Shown: positions 50,902 to 58,781 of the stretch, piece after piece
Layout of the letters: the number at the start of each line of letters is the position of its first letter
How positions within the stretch are numbered: position 1 is the first letter of the stretch
DNA from: Caballeronia sp. SL2Y3
GTDB lineage: Bacteria > Pseudomonadota > Gammaproteobacteria > Burkholderiales > Burkholderiaceae
NCBI RefSeq assembly: GCF_022879575.1
Contig: NZ_CP084261.1
Span: forward strand, 682,001 to 746,000
Direction of reading: 5' to 3'
Length of the DNA: 64,000 nt
Notes under the pieces: generated by a model
What the model saw: the letters and a program-made list of their open reading frames with translations, nothing else
The model's database searches: none
Told to the model about the DNA's origin: nothing
Program-made: the position numbers and the translations under genes

Positions 50902-51059
50902 GGGTCGGATGAAGATCACGAAATTTCGGGGACTCGATGCGGACGACGCGCACGGCACGGAATCACGCGATGGCTCGACAGGCGGCGCGCCGCAAGCGTG
51001 GCACGCTGCGGACCGAAGCGTGCTATCGCGTTGATGTTGAAACCACAATGACAAGGACA

Positions 51060-51371
51060 ATGCTCAAACGTTCGCAATACCGGTGTCGATTCTGCTGGTT
51101 GAAAGACGGAGCGCGCAGGGCGAAAGTCACGCTCGCCGGGGCTTCGTTGGTCGTAGCACTTGGCGCACCCGCTCCGCTTTTGGCATCGACGAGCGGCATG
51201 CCGGACACGCCGCGCGCCGCGTCGGGCGCGCACGCGGCGGACGGCCGAGACGCCGCGCCTTTGCCCGCGATGGGCGTCACGCAGGTTCGGGACCACGGCC
51301 GTACGCAAGTGCCCGCGACGCCTGTCACGCCGCGCCCGCACTATGCGCGGCCGCCCGCGCATTTGCCATGA
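51060..51371 (+). CDS. Small hypothetical exported protein
   Basis: 103 residues from ATG 51060 (AGGAC 5 bp upstream; an in-frame ATG at 51048 is possible). A hydrophobic signal-like segment VTLAGASLVVALGAPAPLLA follows a basic start. The rest is Pro/Arg/His rich (ATPVTPRPHYARPPAHLP) without a domain. Its codon pattern is not distinctive, so the call is tentative. It converges with the CDF transporter gene. Confidence 0.45.
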   Translation: MLKRSQYRCRFCWLKDGARRAKVTLAGASLVVALGAPAPLLASTSGMPDTPRAASGAHAADGRDAAPLPAMGVTQVRDHGRTQVPATPVTPRPHYARPPAHLP

Positions 51372-51398
51372 AATTGCCTTCAAAGGCGGCGCAGGCGC

Positions 51399-52328
51399 TC
51401 AGGCAGCGGCGGCAGACTTGCGCACTTCGCGCGGCACGTCCGGCTCGAAGAACACCCAGCGCACTTGCGGGAACGCACGCTGGAGGTCTTCTTCGATGAC
51501 GTTGATCGCGTCGATCATCGCGCGGCCGCTCGGGTAGTCGATCATCTCGGCCTGCACCGCGACGACGAGATGCTTGCCCCACTGCAACGTGATGAGGCTG
51601 ATGATATGCGTGACTTCCGGACGAGCGCGCAAATGGGCGTCGATGGCCTTGCGCACTTCAGGGCTCGCGGACTCGCCGACGATCATCGACTTCACCTCGC
51701 GGGCGACGAGAAACGCGATGACCATGAGCAGCAGGCCGACGCCGATGGAGCCAGCGGCATCATAGGCGGGATTGCCGGTGATCATCGTGAGCAGCACAGC
51801 GGTGAATGCAATGGCGAGACCCGCGAGCGCGGCCACGTCTTCGCCCGCCACGACGAGCAGTTCCGATTCGCGCGTCTCGCGGAACCATCGCCATAGCGTC
51901 TTGTTCGGCGTCGTCTTGCGGATCTCGCGCATGGCGCCGGCAAGCGAAAACGCCTCCAGCGCGACGGACACGCCGAGAATCACGAGCGCGACGATGGGAT
52001 TCGACAAAGGCTCATGGTGCAGCAGCCGATGCGCGCCCTCGTACACCGAAAACGCCCCGCCCACGAAGAACAGCAACAGCGCCACGAGAAGCGCGTAGAA
52101 GTAGATCTCGCGTCCCGAGCCGAGCGGATGCAGCGCGTTCGCCGGAGCCCGCGCGCGCTTGAGCCCGAAGAGCAGCAGCAGTTGATTGCCGCAGTCGGCG
52201 GTGGAATGAATGGCTTCCGCGAACATCGAGCCGGAACCCGTGAACGCGGCTGCCGCGAACTTGCAAACCGCAATGCCGAAATTCGCGGCGAGCGCGTAGA
52301 AGATGGCTTTCGGCGATTCTTCCTTCAT
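51399..52328 (-). CDS. Cation diffusion facilitator family transporter
   Basis: 309 residues from ATG 52328 (a GTG 6 bp upstream is also possible). Six membrane segments with the metal-site motif MFAEAIHSTADCGNQLLLL (HxxxD) in TM2 and GEDVAALAGLAIAF (D in TM5). The C-terminal soluble domain follows (HLRARPEVTHIISLITLQWG). CDF proteins export Zn, Fe, Mn or Co with protons; the TM2/TM5 residues do not let me choose the metal. The gene is 33 bp after selD on the same strand. Confidence 0.9.
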   Translation of the reverse strand: MKEESPKAIFYALAANFGIAVCKFAAAAFTGSGSMFAEAIHSTADCGNQLLLLFGLKRARAPANALHPLGSGREIYFYALLVALLLFFVGGAFSVYEGAHRLLHHEPLSNPIVALVILGVSVALEAFSLAGAMREIRKTTPNKTLWRWFRETRESELLVVAGEDVAALAGLAIAFTAVLLTMITGNPAYDAAGSIGVGLLLMVIAFLVAREVKSMIVGESASPEVRKAIDAHLRARPEVTHIISLITLQWGKHLVVAVQAEMIDYPSGRAMIDAINVIEEDLQRAFPQVRWVFFEPDVPREVRKSAAAA

Positions 52329-52361
52329 GTCCACCCGCTGATGATTGTCCAGGAGAGTTGT

Positions 52362-53453
52362 TTAGCGCACCTCGACGCGGCCCGCGCCGTCCGTCATTTC
52401 GCCGATGACCGCGGCCTCGGCGAAGCCATCGGCCCGGAAAATCGCCAGCACGTCGTCGACGGCTTCGGGCGCGCACGACACCAGCAGCCCGCCCGATGTC
52501 TGCGGATCGGTCAGCAAGGTTCGGGCCGCTTCCATCGACGTGCCGCTCAGTTCGCCCAGCGTGACGTCCGCGCCATACGCGGCCCAGTTGCGGCCCGACG
52601 CGCCCGTGAAAATGCCGGCCTGCACGAATTGCTCGACCTGCGGCAGCCACGGCAGCGCGGCATAACGGATGCGCGCCGTCAGCCCCGCGCCGCGCGCGAG
52701 TTCCAGCGTGTGCCCGAGCAGGCCGAAGCCCGTAACATCGGTGAGCGCGTGAACGCCGTCGAGCTGCGCGAGTTCCGCGCCGGGGCGATTGAGCTTCGTG
52801 GTCGCGGCGATCATCGCGGCATAGCCGGACGCATCGAGCTGATTCTTCTTGAGCGCCGCCGAGAGCACGCCCACGCCGAGCGGCTTGCCGAGAATCAGCA
52901 CGTCGCCCGCGCGGGCCGCCGCGTTGCGCTTCACGCGCGACGGATGCACGATGCCGAGCGCCGCGAGCCCATAAATCGGCTCGACCGAGTCGATCGAGTG
53001 ACCGCCCGCGACAGGAATGCCCGCGTCCGCGCACACCGCTTCGCCGCCCTTCAGGACTTGCGCGATGACTTCGTGCGGCAGCACGTTGATCGGCATGCCG
53101 ACGAGCGCGAGCGCGAGGATCGGCTTGCCGCCCATCGCGTAGACGTCGGACAGCGCGTTGGTCGCGGCGATGCGGCCGAAGTCGAACGGGTCGTCGACGA
53201 TCGGCACGAAGAAGTCCGTCGTCGCGACAATGGCTTGTTCATCGTTGAGCCGGTACACGGCGGCGTCGTCGGCGGTGTCGTTACCGACGAGCAGATTCGG
53301 AAACGCGGGCATCGGCGCGCTGCGCTTGAGCAGATCGGCGAGGAGGCCCGGCGCGATCTTGCAGCCGCACCCGCCGCCATGCGAGAGGCTCGTGAGCCGC
53401 GGGCCGTTTGTCGATTCAGGAGTAAGTGCGGTATCGGTCATCGTTTGAGTCAT
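52362..53453 (-). CDS. selD: Selenide, water dikinase (selenophosphate synthetase)
   Basis: 363 residues. Active-site loop SHGGGCGCKIAPGLL with Cys at the Sec/Cys position and Lys. ATP-binding segments follow: GNDTADDAAVYRLND, TTDFFVPIVDDPFDFGRIAA and TDVTGFGLLGH, then TDPQTSGGLLVSC. It makes selenophosphate from selenide and ATP for selenocysteine or 2-selenouridine. The classical partner mnmH/selU or selA/selB is not adjacent; a CDF transporter follows instead. Confidence 0.95.
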   Translation of the reverse strand: MTQTMTDTALTPESTNGPRLTSLSHGGGCGCKIAPGLLADLLKRSAPMPAFPNLLVGNDTADDAAVYRLNDEQAIVATTDFFVPIVDDPFDFGRIAATNALSDVYAMGGKPILALALVGMPINVLPHEVIAQVLKGGEAVCADAGIPVAGGHSIDSVEPIYGLAALGIVHPSRVKRNAAARAGDVLILGKPLGVGVLSAALKKNQLDASGYAAMIAATTKLNRPGAELAQLDGVHALTDVTGFGLLGHTLELARGAGLTARIRYAALPWLPQVEQFVQAGIFTGASGRNWAAYGADVTLGELSGTSMEAARTLLTDPQTSGGLLVSCAPEAVDDVLAIFRADGFAEAAVIGEMTDGAGRVEVR

Positions 53454-53506
53454 GCCAGAAAGTCTTCGATGACCTGCATTATCGCCGCTTGCGGCCCGGC
53501 GCGTCT

Positions 53507-54046
53507 TTACGCGATTCGTTCGAAGAGCCCGGGGTAGTCGGTCACGAGGCCGTCTTCATCGACCGCGATCTCGGCGGTGAACCCCGTGTCGAGTCCTTCG
53601 AAGCGGTAACGCCTGTTCGGCTCGATACATGTATAGGCCTGCGCGACGGCGCTCACGGTCATCTCCGGCACACGCACGTACGCGACGCGAATCTCGCGCC
53701 GCTCGCCCGGCTGCAAGCGGAGGCGGCGGATGGGCAACGTGTTGGTGAACGGCGTCGCGATGATGTCCACGTCGGTGCAGCCGTCGAGCGCCTCTTGCGG
53801 CGCGCCGTGCTCGTCGGTCCACGCCTGCGCGCGATGCAGATCGATAGACCCGCCGCCTGCGAGCTTCACGGCGAGCCGCGTGACCTGCCAGCGCACATCG
53901 CACTCGATGCGGTATGTGATGCCGAACGCCCCGGCCTCGCCTTCGCCCGCGACGACGCTTTCGATGACGACGCCATCGGACCTCTCGTCGAGCATGAGGT
54001 GCTCGAGCCCTCTGCCGTCCCGCTGCGCCCATCGCGCTTCTTTCAT
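53507..54046 (-). CDS. Putative glycolipid-binding domain protein (PF06475-like)
   Basis: 179 residues from ATG 54046 (GAGG 7 bp upstream). Starts KEARWAQRDGRGLEHLMLDE and continues with IECDVRWQVTRLAVKLAGGG, DVDIIATPFTNTLPIRRLRL and AQAYTCIEPNRRYRFEGLD. This is the conserved cytoplasmic beta-rich family named putative glycolipid-binding; the biochemical role is not established. No signal peptide. The gene stands alone between selD and a divergent exported protein. Confidence 0.75.
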   Translation of the reverse strand: MKEARWAQRDGRGLEHLMLDERSDGVVIESVVAGEGEAGAFGITYRIECDVRWQVTRLAVKLAGGGSIDLHRAQAWTDEHGAPQEALDGCTDVDIIATPFTNTLPIRRLRLQPGERREIRVAYVRVPEMTVSAVAQAYTCIEPNRRYRFEGLDTGFTAEIAVDEDGLVTDYPGLFERIA

Positions 54047-54252
54047 GATGTGCCTCGATTCATAAGCCGGCTCACGACAAGCATACAACGCGACGTCGAG
54101 GCTTTCGATCGGCATTCGATCTTCGATGCGCTCGACGCAGAAAAACCTCGCACGGTATACTTCGGCATCTCAAAAACGAGGCGCGCGCTTCTGCCCGCGA
54201 TGCGCGTCCGTGCTCCTTCTCGTTCCCTGCCGACATCGCCCATTGTGACTGC

Positions 54253-54675
54253 ATGAAAACCTTGATCGCCCCTGCGCTCTTCGCGCTACTGCTTTCGGCG
54301 TCGCTGTTCCAGATCGTTCAGGCTCAAGAGACGCCCGACCCTACCGAAGACTATTCGTATCTCACGCGCCTGCATGTGCCGGATACCGTCGTGCAATGCG
54401 TCGCGGCCTTCGACCGCTGGGTCGAGAATGCGCCGAAGTACGACACGCTGATCGTGCCGGACCGCCGCGTGCTGTCCGCGAAGATCGACGACGACACGCC
54501 GATTCTGAGCCCCGCCAATCCCATTCCCGTCGACCAGGTGATCTTGATGCGCGCGTTCGCCAAGGCGCGCGGCAAGGCGCAATGGATGCGCGTCGATAGC
54601 CGGTGCGGCGTGCGCGACGGACAAGTGGTCGGCGTCTCGCTCACGCCGAACATGAAGCCGCAGATCGTGCGATGA
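54253..54675 (+). CDS. Exported hypothetical protein
   Basis: 140 residues. Signal peptide (APALFALLLSASLFQIVQAQ), then a small periplasmic domain with two cysteines that could form a disulfide (VVQCVAAFDRWV and RVDSRCGVRDGQVVGVSL). The family is not recognised with certainty; it resembles short Burkholderia exported proteins. A promoter may overlap the 200-bp region shared with the divergent glycolipid-binding gene. Confidence 0.6.
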   Translation: MKTLIAPALFALLLSASLFQIVQAQETPDPTEDYSYLTRLHVPDTVVQCVAAFDRWVENAPKYDTLIVPDRRVLSAKIDDDTPILSPANPIPVDQVILMRAFAKARGKAQWMRVDSRCGVRDGQVVGVSLTPNMKPQIVR

Positions 54676-54807
54676 ACGGCTATGAGCGCCGTGGTTCATA
54701 AGCCCGCTTCGTAAATATTTCAGGCAACACTTTTGCTTACAAACGAACACGGCTTGTCATTTTGCTAACGGCTAAATTGGTTTCCACGGATTCACACGGA
54801 GAAACCC

Positions 54808-54924
54808 ATGAAGAAGTTAGCGATTCTTGCAGTGCTGAGCGTGGTGTTGGGAAGCACGCTGTCGGGCTGCATTATCGTGCCCGATGGCGGCGGCTATCAC
54901 CACCATCACGACTACTACCGCTAA
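54808..54924 (+). CDS. 38-residue lipoprotein with a His/Tyr tail
   Basis: ATG with GGAG site 7 bp upstream; sequence MKKLAILAVLSVVLGSTLSGC followed by a 17-residue tail. The lipobox LSGC at residues 18-21 predicts lipidation of Cys21. The tail is IIVPDGGG then YHHHHDYYR. Very small lipoproteins of this type are common in Burkholderia but rarely annotated. Membrane-anchored metal binding by the four histidines is possible. Next to another exported His-rich miniprotein. Confidence 0.65.
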   Translation: MKKLAILAVLSVVLGSTLSGCIIVPDGGGYHHHHDYYR

Positions 54925-54976
54925 GGCCGCAACCGTCTGACACGCTGCGAGTCGTCACAATACCAAGGAGCCAATC

Positions 54977-55180
54977 ATGTTCGACAAGACAAAGAAGAGC
55001 CTGCTTATCGCGTCCGTTGCTGCTTCGCTGGGCATGGGCCTCGTGAACGTCGCCTCTGCCAACGTGCATCACGAGCATCACCATGCCGTGAAGATGGGCT
55101 GGCACGGCGATCGTTACTGGGACGGCCATCGTTATTGGCAGCGCGCGGAGTGGGAACGTCATCACGCGCATCACGGTTGA
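54977..55180 (+). CDS. Exported His-rich miniprotein
   Basis: 67 residues with AAGGAG 7 bp before the ATG. Signal peptide (SLLIASVAASLGMGLVNVASA) followed by a 38-residue mature part dominated by His, Trp and Tyr (NVHHEHHHAVKMGWHGDRYW, DGHRYW, ERHHAHHG). Likely periplasmic. The His clusters could bind Ni, Zn or Cu. It is 52 bp downstream of the His-tailed lipoprotein gene and is closed by a strong terminator, so the two probably form an operon. Confidence 0.7.
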   Translation: MFDKTKKSLLIASVAASLGMGLVNVASANVHHEHHHAVKMGWHGDRYWDGHRYWQRAEWERHHAHHG

Positions 55181-55205
55181 GCGGGCGGATTTGGCTCGAT
55201 GGGAA

Positions 55206-55243
55206 AGCCGCAGCGCGTTGGGTGCTGCGGCTTCTTGTTTTTT
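55206..55243 (+). terminator. Rho-independent terminator after the His-rich miniprotein
   Basis: AGCCGCAGC (55206-55214) and GCTGCGGCT (55224-55232) form a perfect 9-bp stem with a 9-nt loop, followed by TCTTGTTTTTT. It closes the plus-strand miniprotein operon and separates it from the convergent hcp gene. Confidence 0.85.
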
Positions 55244-55277
55244 GGCCGGTCGTTAGTGTACAAGACTGCGTTGGGGC

Positions 55278-55754
55278 CTATGCGATCTGATTGTTCCTCA
55301 TGTCAATCAATCCCGTAACGGCACCCATCGCGCCGCCATGCCGATTCTGCAGAATATATTCTTGCTTCATGCGTGAGAACGATAGACCGACTGTTTCGAT
55401 CGCGTAACCGCCATCAGCCGAAGGAAGGACCTTTGTGATCACCACATCGGACATCGTGATGCGATAGAACGTGAACGGCGATCCCCCCGCTTTGCGCATC
55501 GAAAGTTTAACTTCGCTTATGTGCTTTCCTTGGAAGCAGAACGCCGCGAGCGTCGGTGATGCGCAATCCATCTCGTGCTGAAACACGAGTTCGGACACTG
55601 AGGCTTTGCTTGCGCCGCCGCCGGAGCCTGACAGCATGCGTGCATCTTGTTCGATCAGGAACTGCCAGTGAATTACGTCGATGGCATTGAGGAAATCCGC
55701 ATCTTGTGATTCGCCTTTGATGCCGTCGAAATGGATAAAGATATCTGAAGTCAT
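55278..55754 (-). CDS. hcp: Hcp family type VI secretion tube protein
   Basis: 158 residues, the usual Hcp size. It begins MTSDIFIHFDGIKGESQDAD and continues with HWQFLIEQDARMLSGSGGGA, FQHEMDCASPTLAAFCFQGK, FTFYRITMSDVVITKVLPSA and ETVGLSFSRMKQEYI. Hcp hexamers form the inner tube of the type VI secretion system and carry small effectors in their lumen. No tss/ vgrG genes are in the window, so this is an orphan hcp. It follows the effector and immunity genes by 62 bp on the same strand and may deliver that effector. Confidence 0.92.
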   Translation of the reverse strand: MTSDIFIHFDGIKGESQDADFLNAIDVIHWQFLIEQDARMLSGSGGGASKASVSELVFQHEMDCASPTLAAFCFQGKHISEVKLSMRKAGGSPFTFYRITMSDVVITKVLPSADGGYAIETVGLSFSRMKQEYILQNRHGGAMGAVTGLIDMRNNQIA

Positions 55755-55816
55755 TCGAGAAGTCCTGTAACACACGACGAACTGAGTCCGTGTGTGCGCG
55801 TTTCGTGCCTCTGTGC

Positions 55817-56125
55817 TCACCGGTGTTGCGTCGCGCGCCACCACTTCGCGACGCGCCACAAACAAAGCATGCCGATGCTCGCAACCATCCAGCAAAGAAG
55901 AAACGTTGCTAGAAGACTGGTGTCGATAATGTCTTCGATAGGTGGATCGTTAGCGCCAAACGCGGCCAATAGACGGCGCGTGGCGACGTCCATCCAATAA
56001 GGCATCTCGTCCTCACGGATTACGATGGCTCGGGTCAACCACACGCCCCCGATGACCGAGCCGATCATAAAGATGCCACCTAAGGCCGCGCGCCGTAGAA
56101 GGGTTGATGTACGCGGAGTCATCAT
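55817..56125 (-). CDS. Two-TM membrane protein, putative immunity protein of the Tlde1-like effector
   Basis: 102 residues, two predicted membrane segments (ALGGIFMIGSVIGGVWL near residue 14 and LLATFLLCWMVASIGMLCLW near residue 71) with a roughly 35-residue loop (REDEMPYWMDVATRRLLAAF) likely in the periplasm. It overlaps the effector stop by ATGA (56122-56125). Position and topology fit an immunity protein that acts in the periplasm, where an L,D-transpeptidase toxin would strike. The family assignment is by context only. Confidence 0.55.
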   Translation of the reverse strand: MMTPRTSTLLRRAALGGIFMIGSVIGGVWLTRAIVIREDEMPYWMDVATRRLLAAFGANDPPIEDIIDTSLLATFLLCWMVASIGMLCLWRVAKWWRATQHR

Positions 56126-56604
56126 CGAACCGTCACCGTGCCATATGCTTTCATCGAGGATCCTGGCACCGACAAAACTGGCGGCGAACGCCGAATGAAT
56201 CGTTGTAACAGTTCGAATTCAGCGGGATTTACTAAAGTAATGCAGCCTTCGCTAAGTCCGCGTCGGCCTTCGGGATGCAAGCGAAAGTTTCGACGCGCGA
56301 CGCCGTTTACCATCGTTACATCGCCGCTTTTCGGGTTCCACAGCGCGAACCATTTCGTGCGGTCGGTCGAAGCGATCGGTGAGAGGAGGTCGCGCATTCT
56401 CCCCAGCAGTCCACCGGATTGCCGGTCCACTAGATAATAGATCCCCGGCGGTATCGGACCGATGTCGGGCGTCTCAATCCGTGCCGGATTATCCCGGCCT
56501 TCCTTTTGACCCGAGAACGCCTCTACCGTTCCATACCCTTCACACACGAGCGTAGAAGTGCGGCGATTATTCAGAGTGAAAATGCAGCGAACCGGCATGC
56601 TCAA
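56122..56604 (-). CDS. Tlde1-like T6SS effector (DUF2778, L,D-transpeptidase-related)
   Basis: 160 residues. The C-terminal catalytic motif RLHPEGRRGLSEGCITLVNP carries the His and Cys (H...SEGC) of DUF2778/Tlde1 enzymes. They cut or exchange peptidoglycan tetrapeptide stems and are delivered by T6SS. Upstream parts fit too (NPARIETPDIGPIPPGIYYLV, WFALWNPKSGDVTMVNGVAR). No signal peptide, as expected for an Hcp/T6SS cargo. It is flanked by a putative immunity gene and an orphan hcp. Toxicity is inferred from the family. Confidence 0.85.
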   Translation of the reverse strand: MSMPVRCIFTLNNRRTSTLVCEGYGTVEAFSGQKEGRDNPARIETPDIGPIPPGIYYLVDRQSGGLLGRMRDLLSPIASTDRTKWFALWNPKSGDVTMVNGVARRNFRLHPEGRRGLSEGCITLVNPAEFELLQRFIRRSPPVLSVPGSSMKAYGTVTVR

Positions 56605-56813
56605 GACCTTGTTGCTTCGCGCACTGCGCTAAAAGGATGCGGCGTAGACCAACGGTTCCCGCAAGTCATCGCGCTGGCTCGGCTAGATAACGCGATTAGT
56701 TCTTGCGACAGCGCAGCCATCTCGGAGCTAATGAGCCGAATGTCAACGAACCGGGCACCGCGCAAGTCGCTACCCGCATCGGCCTCTGCGCACACATAAA
56801 CGTCTTTAGGCAT
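56601..56813 (-). CDS. 70-residue protein at the head of the T6SS cassette
   Basis: 70 residues from ATG 56813 (AGGGA 9 bp upstream; another ATG at 56822 has poorer spacing). The sequence is VYVCAEADAGSDLRGARFV, then SSEMAALSQELIALSSRAS and HPFSAVREATRS. No signal or membrane segment; one central helix. Its stop overlaps the effector start (ATGA at 56601-56604), so effector synthesis is coupled to it. It could be an adaptor, chaperone or regulatory leader; I do not recognise the family. Confidence 0.5.
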   Translation of the reverse strand: MPKDVYVCAEADAGSDLRGARFVDIRLISSEMAALSQELIALSSRASAMTCGNRWSTPHPFSAVREATRS

Positions 56814-56940
56814 ATTAAGCATTCCCTATCAATGCCGAAATCGGCGCTGCAAGGGTAGCGCTAACGAACAATGCTATGTATGGATTTCTGTCACGGCACC
56901 TGACGCTTGGGTCTAAACAGACATTGCGTGAATCGACTCA

Positions 56941-57708
56941 TCACCAATTCTTCGGATCCCCGCCCAGCTCCTTGCACGTGTCATAGGCGATCGCCTGCAG
57001 CTTCGCCTGCCCGATCTGCCCGGAGAGCGCATAGCCGACGCGATCCGATGCCCAGTAGTACGTCGTGCGCGGACCGTCGCGCAGCATTCTGACCTTCGCG
57101 TCGTTGCGTGCGACGGTCGTCATGTACAGCGTGAGGCGTTCGCCCGATGCGTTCTGATACATGAATTGCGCAGCCGGCCCTTCTTCGCCCGGCAAAAGAC
57201 GCCCGCCGACGAGCTCGAAGCCGTACTCCGCAAGCGACGGAATCGTGAGCGTCCGGTTGAGCCGCTTCGACAGCCAGTTCACGAGATGATCCTGCTGCGA
57301 TGCCGCCACTTCCACCGCGTGGCGCTGCTCGGGCGCATACACCGCATAGGCGATATCCGCGCGCTCCGCGAAACGCGCACGTGGCTCGCCCAACGCGGGC
57401 AGCAGCATGTGCATGAGAAATCCGCACGCGATACCGACGACCAGCAGGCACGCAGCCAGCAGATAACGTTGCCTCGCGGGCGGCCGCATCACGACGATCT
57501 GCGGCTCCGCCTGTTCCGCCGCGAACAGCGCGCGCAACGCGTTGTCCTGCGCGCGATAAGCGGCCACTGTCGCTTCGCAGGCGGCGTCGTTCGCGATGCG
57601 CGCGGCGGTCGCGTCGCGTTCGTCGCCGGGCAACGCGTCGTCGATATAGGCGGAGAGCGCCTGCAACACGCGCTCGTTGTCGTCGGCCGGGCGGTCTTGA
57701 TTCGTCAT
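56941..57708 (-). CDS. Anti-sigma factor, transmembrane
   Basis: 255 residues. Cytoplasmic N-terminus with ALSAYIDDALPGDERDATAA then ACEATVAAYRAQDNALRALF, the usual start of RseA/RskA-like anti-sigma proteins, but without the zinc HxxxCxxC motif. One membrane helix at about 80-104 (LLAACLLVVGIACGFLMHML). The periplasmic part contains TDIAYAVY-like and QFMYQNASGERLTLYMTTVA segments. Start overlaps the sigma gene stop (ATGA at 57705-57708). It holds the sigma factor inactive until a periplasmic signal arrives. Confidence 0.88.
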   Translation of the reverse strand: MTNQDRPADDNERVLQALSAYIDDALPGDERDATAARIANDAACEATVAAYRAQDNALRALFAAEQAEPQIVVMRPPARQRYLLAACLLVVGIACGFLMHMLLPALGEPRARFAERADIAYAVYAPEQRHAVEVAASQQDHLVNWLSKRLNRTLTIPSLAEYGFELVGGRLLPGEEGPAAQFMYQNASGERLTLYMTTVARNDAKVRMLRDGPRTTYYWASDRVGYALSGQIGQAKLQAIAYDTCKELGGDPKNW

Positions 57709-58220
57709 GAACGGCTCACCACTTTCAACGGCGCAGGACGCCCCTTCTCCTCGCCCAGCAAAACGCGCATATGTTCGCGCGCCCGCGAGAGGCGCGACAT
57801 GACCGTGCCCGCCGGCACGTTCAGCACCTGCGACGCTTCCTGATAACTCATTTCCTCGACGCATACGAGCAGCATCACTTCGCGCTGCTCGACCGGCAGG
57901 CAGTACAGCGCGCGCTGCACGTCGCGCAGCACGAGGCCATCGACTTCGCCGCGCGGCGCGGCCATCTGCCGCCAGGGCGCGGTTTCATCGTCGACGGCAA
58001 TATCGCGGCGTCCGCGCAACTGGTCGATATAGATGTTGCGCATGATCGTGAAAAGCCATGCGCGCAGGTTCGTGCCCGCGCGGAACATGCCGGCGCGGTT
58101 GAGCGCGCGTTCGGTGGCATCCTGCACGAGGTCGTCGGCCCACGCGCGATCGCCCGTCAGCGCGCGCGCATAGCGGCGCAACTGCGGGAGATGCGCGAGA
58201 AGATCGTGCTCGAAGTTCAC
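57705..58220 (-). CDS. ECF RNA polymerase sigma factor
   Basis: 171 residues. Region 2: LLAHLPQLRRYARALTGDRA, WADDLVQDATERALNRAG and LRAWLFTIMRNIYIDQLRGR (-10 recognition and core binding). Region 4: LPVEQREVMLLVCVEEMSYQ, EASQVLNVPAGTVMSRLSRA (-35 HTH). It pairs with the anti-sigma gene that overlaps its 3' end and lies 44 bp after the secreted PF03640-type gene, a common ECF-linked arrangement in Burkholderia. The signal is not known. Confidence 0.93.
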   Translation of the reverse strand: MNFEHDLLAHLPQLRRYARALTGDRAWADDLVQDATERALNRAGMFRAGTNLRAWLFTIMRNIYIDQLRGRRDIAVDDETAPWRQMAAPRGEVDGLVLRDVQRALYCLPVEQREVMLLVCVEEMSYQEASQVLNVPAGTVMSRLSRAREHMRVLLGEEKGRPAPLKVVSRS

Positions 58221-58264
58221 GAGCGTGCTTCGGAGCGTTCTTCGATCAAGCGCCGGTCAGTGCT

Positions 58265-58642
58265 TCAAGGCTTGACCACGTGCCACACGTTGCGGAAGTT
58301 GTCGCCGTTCTTGTCGCCGGGCTTCGTGTCCTTGGCGAACCGGTACACGCGCTTGCCGTCGTAGGCCCATTGCTTGCCGCCGTCGGCGGATTCGGTGGTC
58401 CATTTGCCGCTCGGCTGGTCGGAGTCGCTCGCCATCGCAGCCGGCCACGCTTCTGCGCAGCCGCCGGTGCACGCGCTCGGGCTGCCCTTGGTGTCCTTGT
58501 CGAACGTGTAGAGCGTCATGCCGTTTTCGTCGACATACATGCCGTTGGCTTCCTTCGGCGCCGCAGCGAAAGCCGACGACGCGACGCAGGCAGCGGCGCT
58601 CGCGACGGTTACGGTGACGGCCATCCAAATGTGCTTGTTCAT
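58265..58642 (-). CDS. Secreted PF03640-type repeat protein
   Basis: 125 residues. Signal peptide (AVTVTVASAAACVASSAFAA) followed by two copies of the short repeat: NGMYVDENGMTLYTFDKDTK with SACTGGCAEAWPA and DGGKQWAYDGKRVYRFAKDT. The cysteines of CTGGC are typical. Members of this secreted-repeat family (COG4315) are often near ECF sigma genes; the function is unknown. It is the first gene of the sigma/anti-sigma operon. Confidence 0.88.
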   Translation of the reverse strand: MNKHIWMAVTVTVASAAACVASSAFAAAPKEANGMYVDENGMTLYTFDKDTKGSPSACTGGCAEAWPAAMASDSDQPSGKWTTESADGGKQWAYDGKRVYRFAKDTKPGDKNGDNFRNVWHVVKP

Positions 58643-58781
58643 TTCATCTTCCTCGCAGAAAAAGTAGGTGGCAGTTTCCGCAGAACGTCTCGCGGCGCTG
58701 CGTTATTCCGCGGACGATGAAATAAACCGATGCGGCAGCGCCGACGCATCGCTGGTCAGCATTCGTGAGGTCATGCGTGAT

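Noticed and set aside
55278..56813. Complete T6SS locus
   Set aside because: Only hcp and effector-type genes are present; no tssB/C, tssE, clpV, tssJ/L/M or vgrG in the window.
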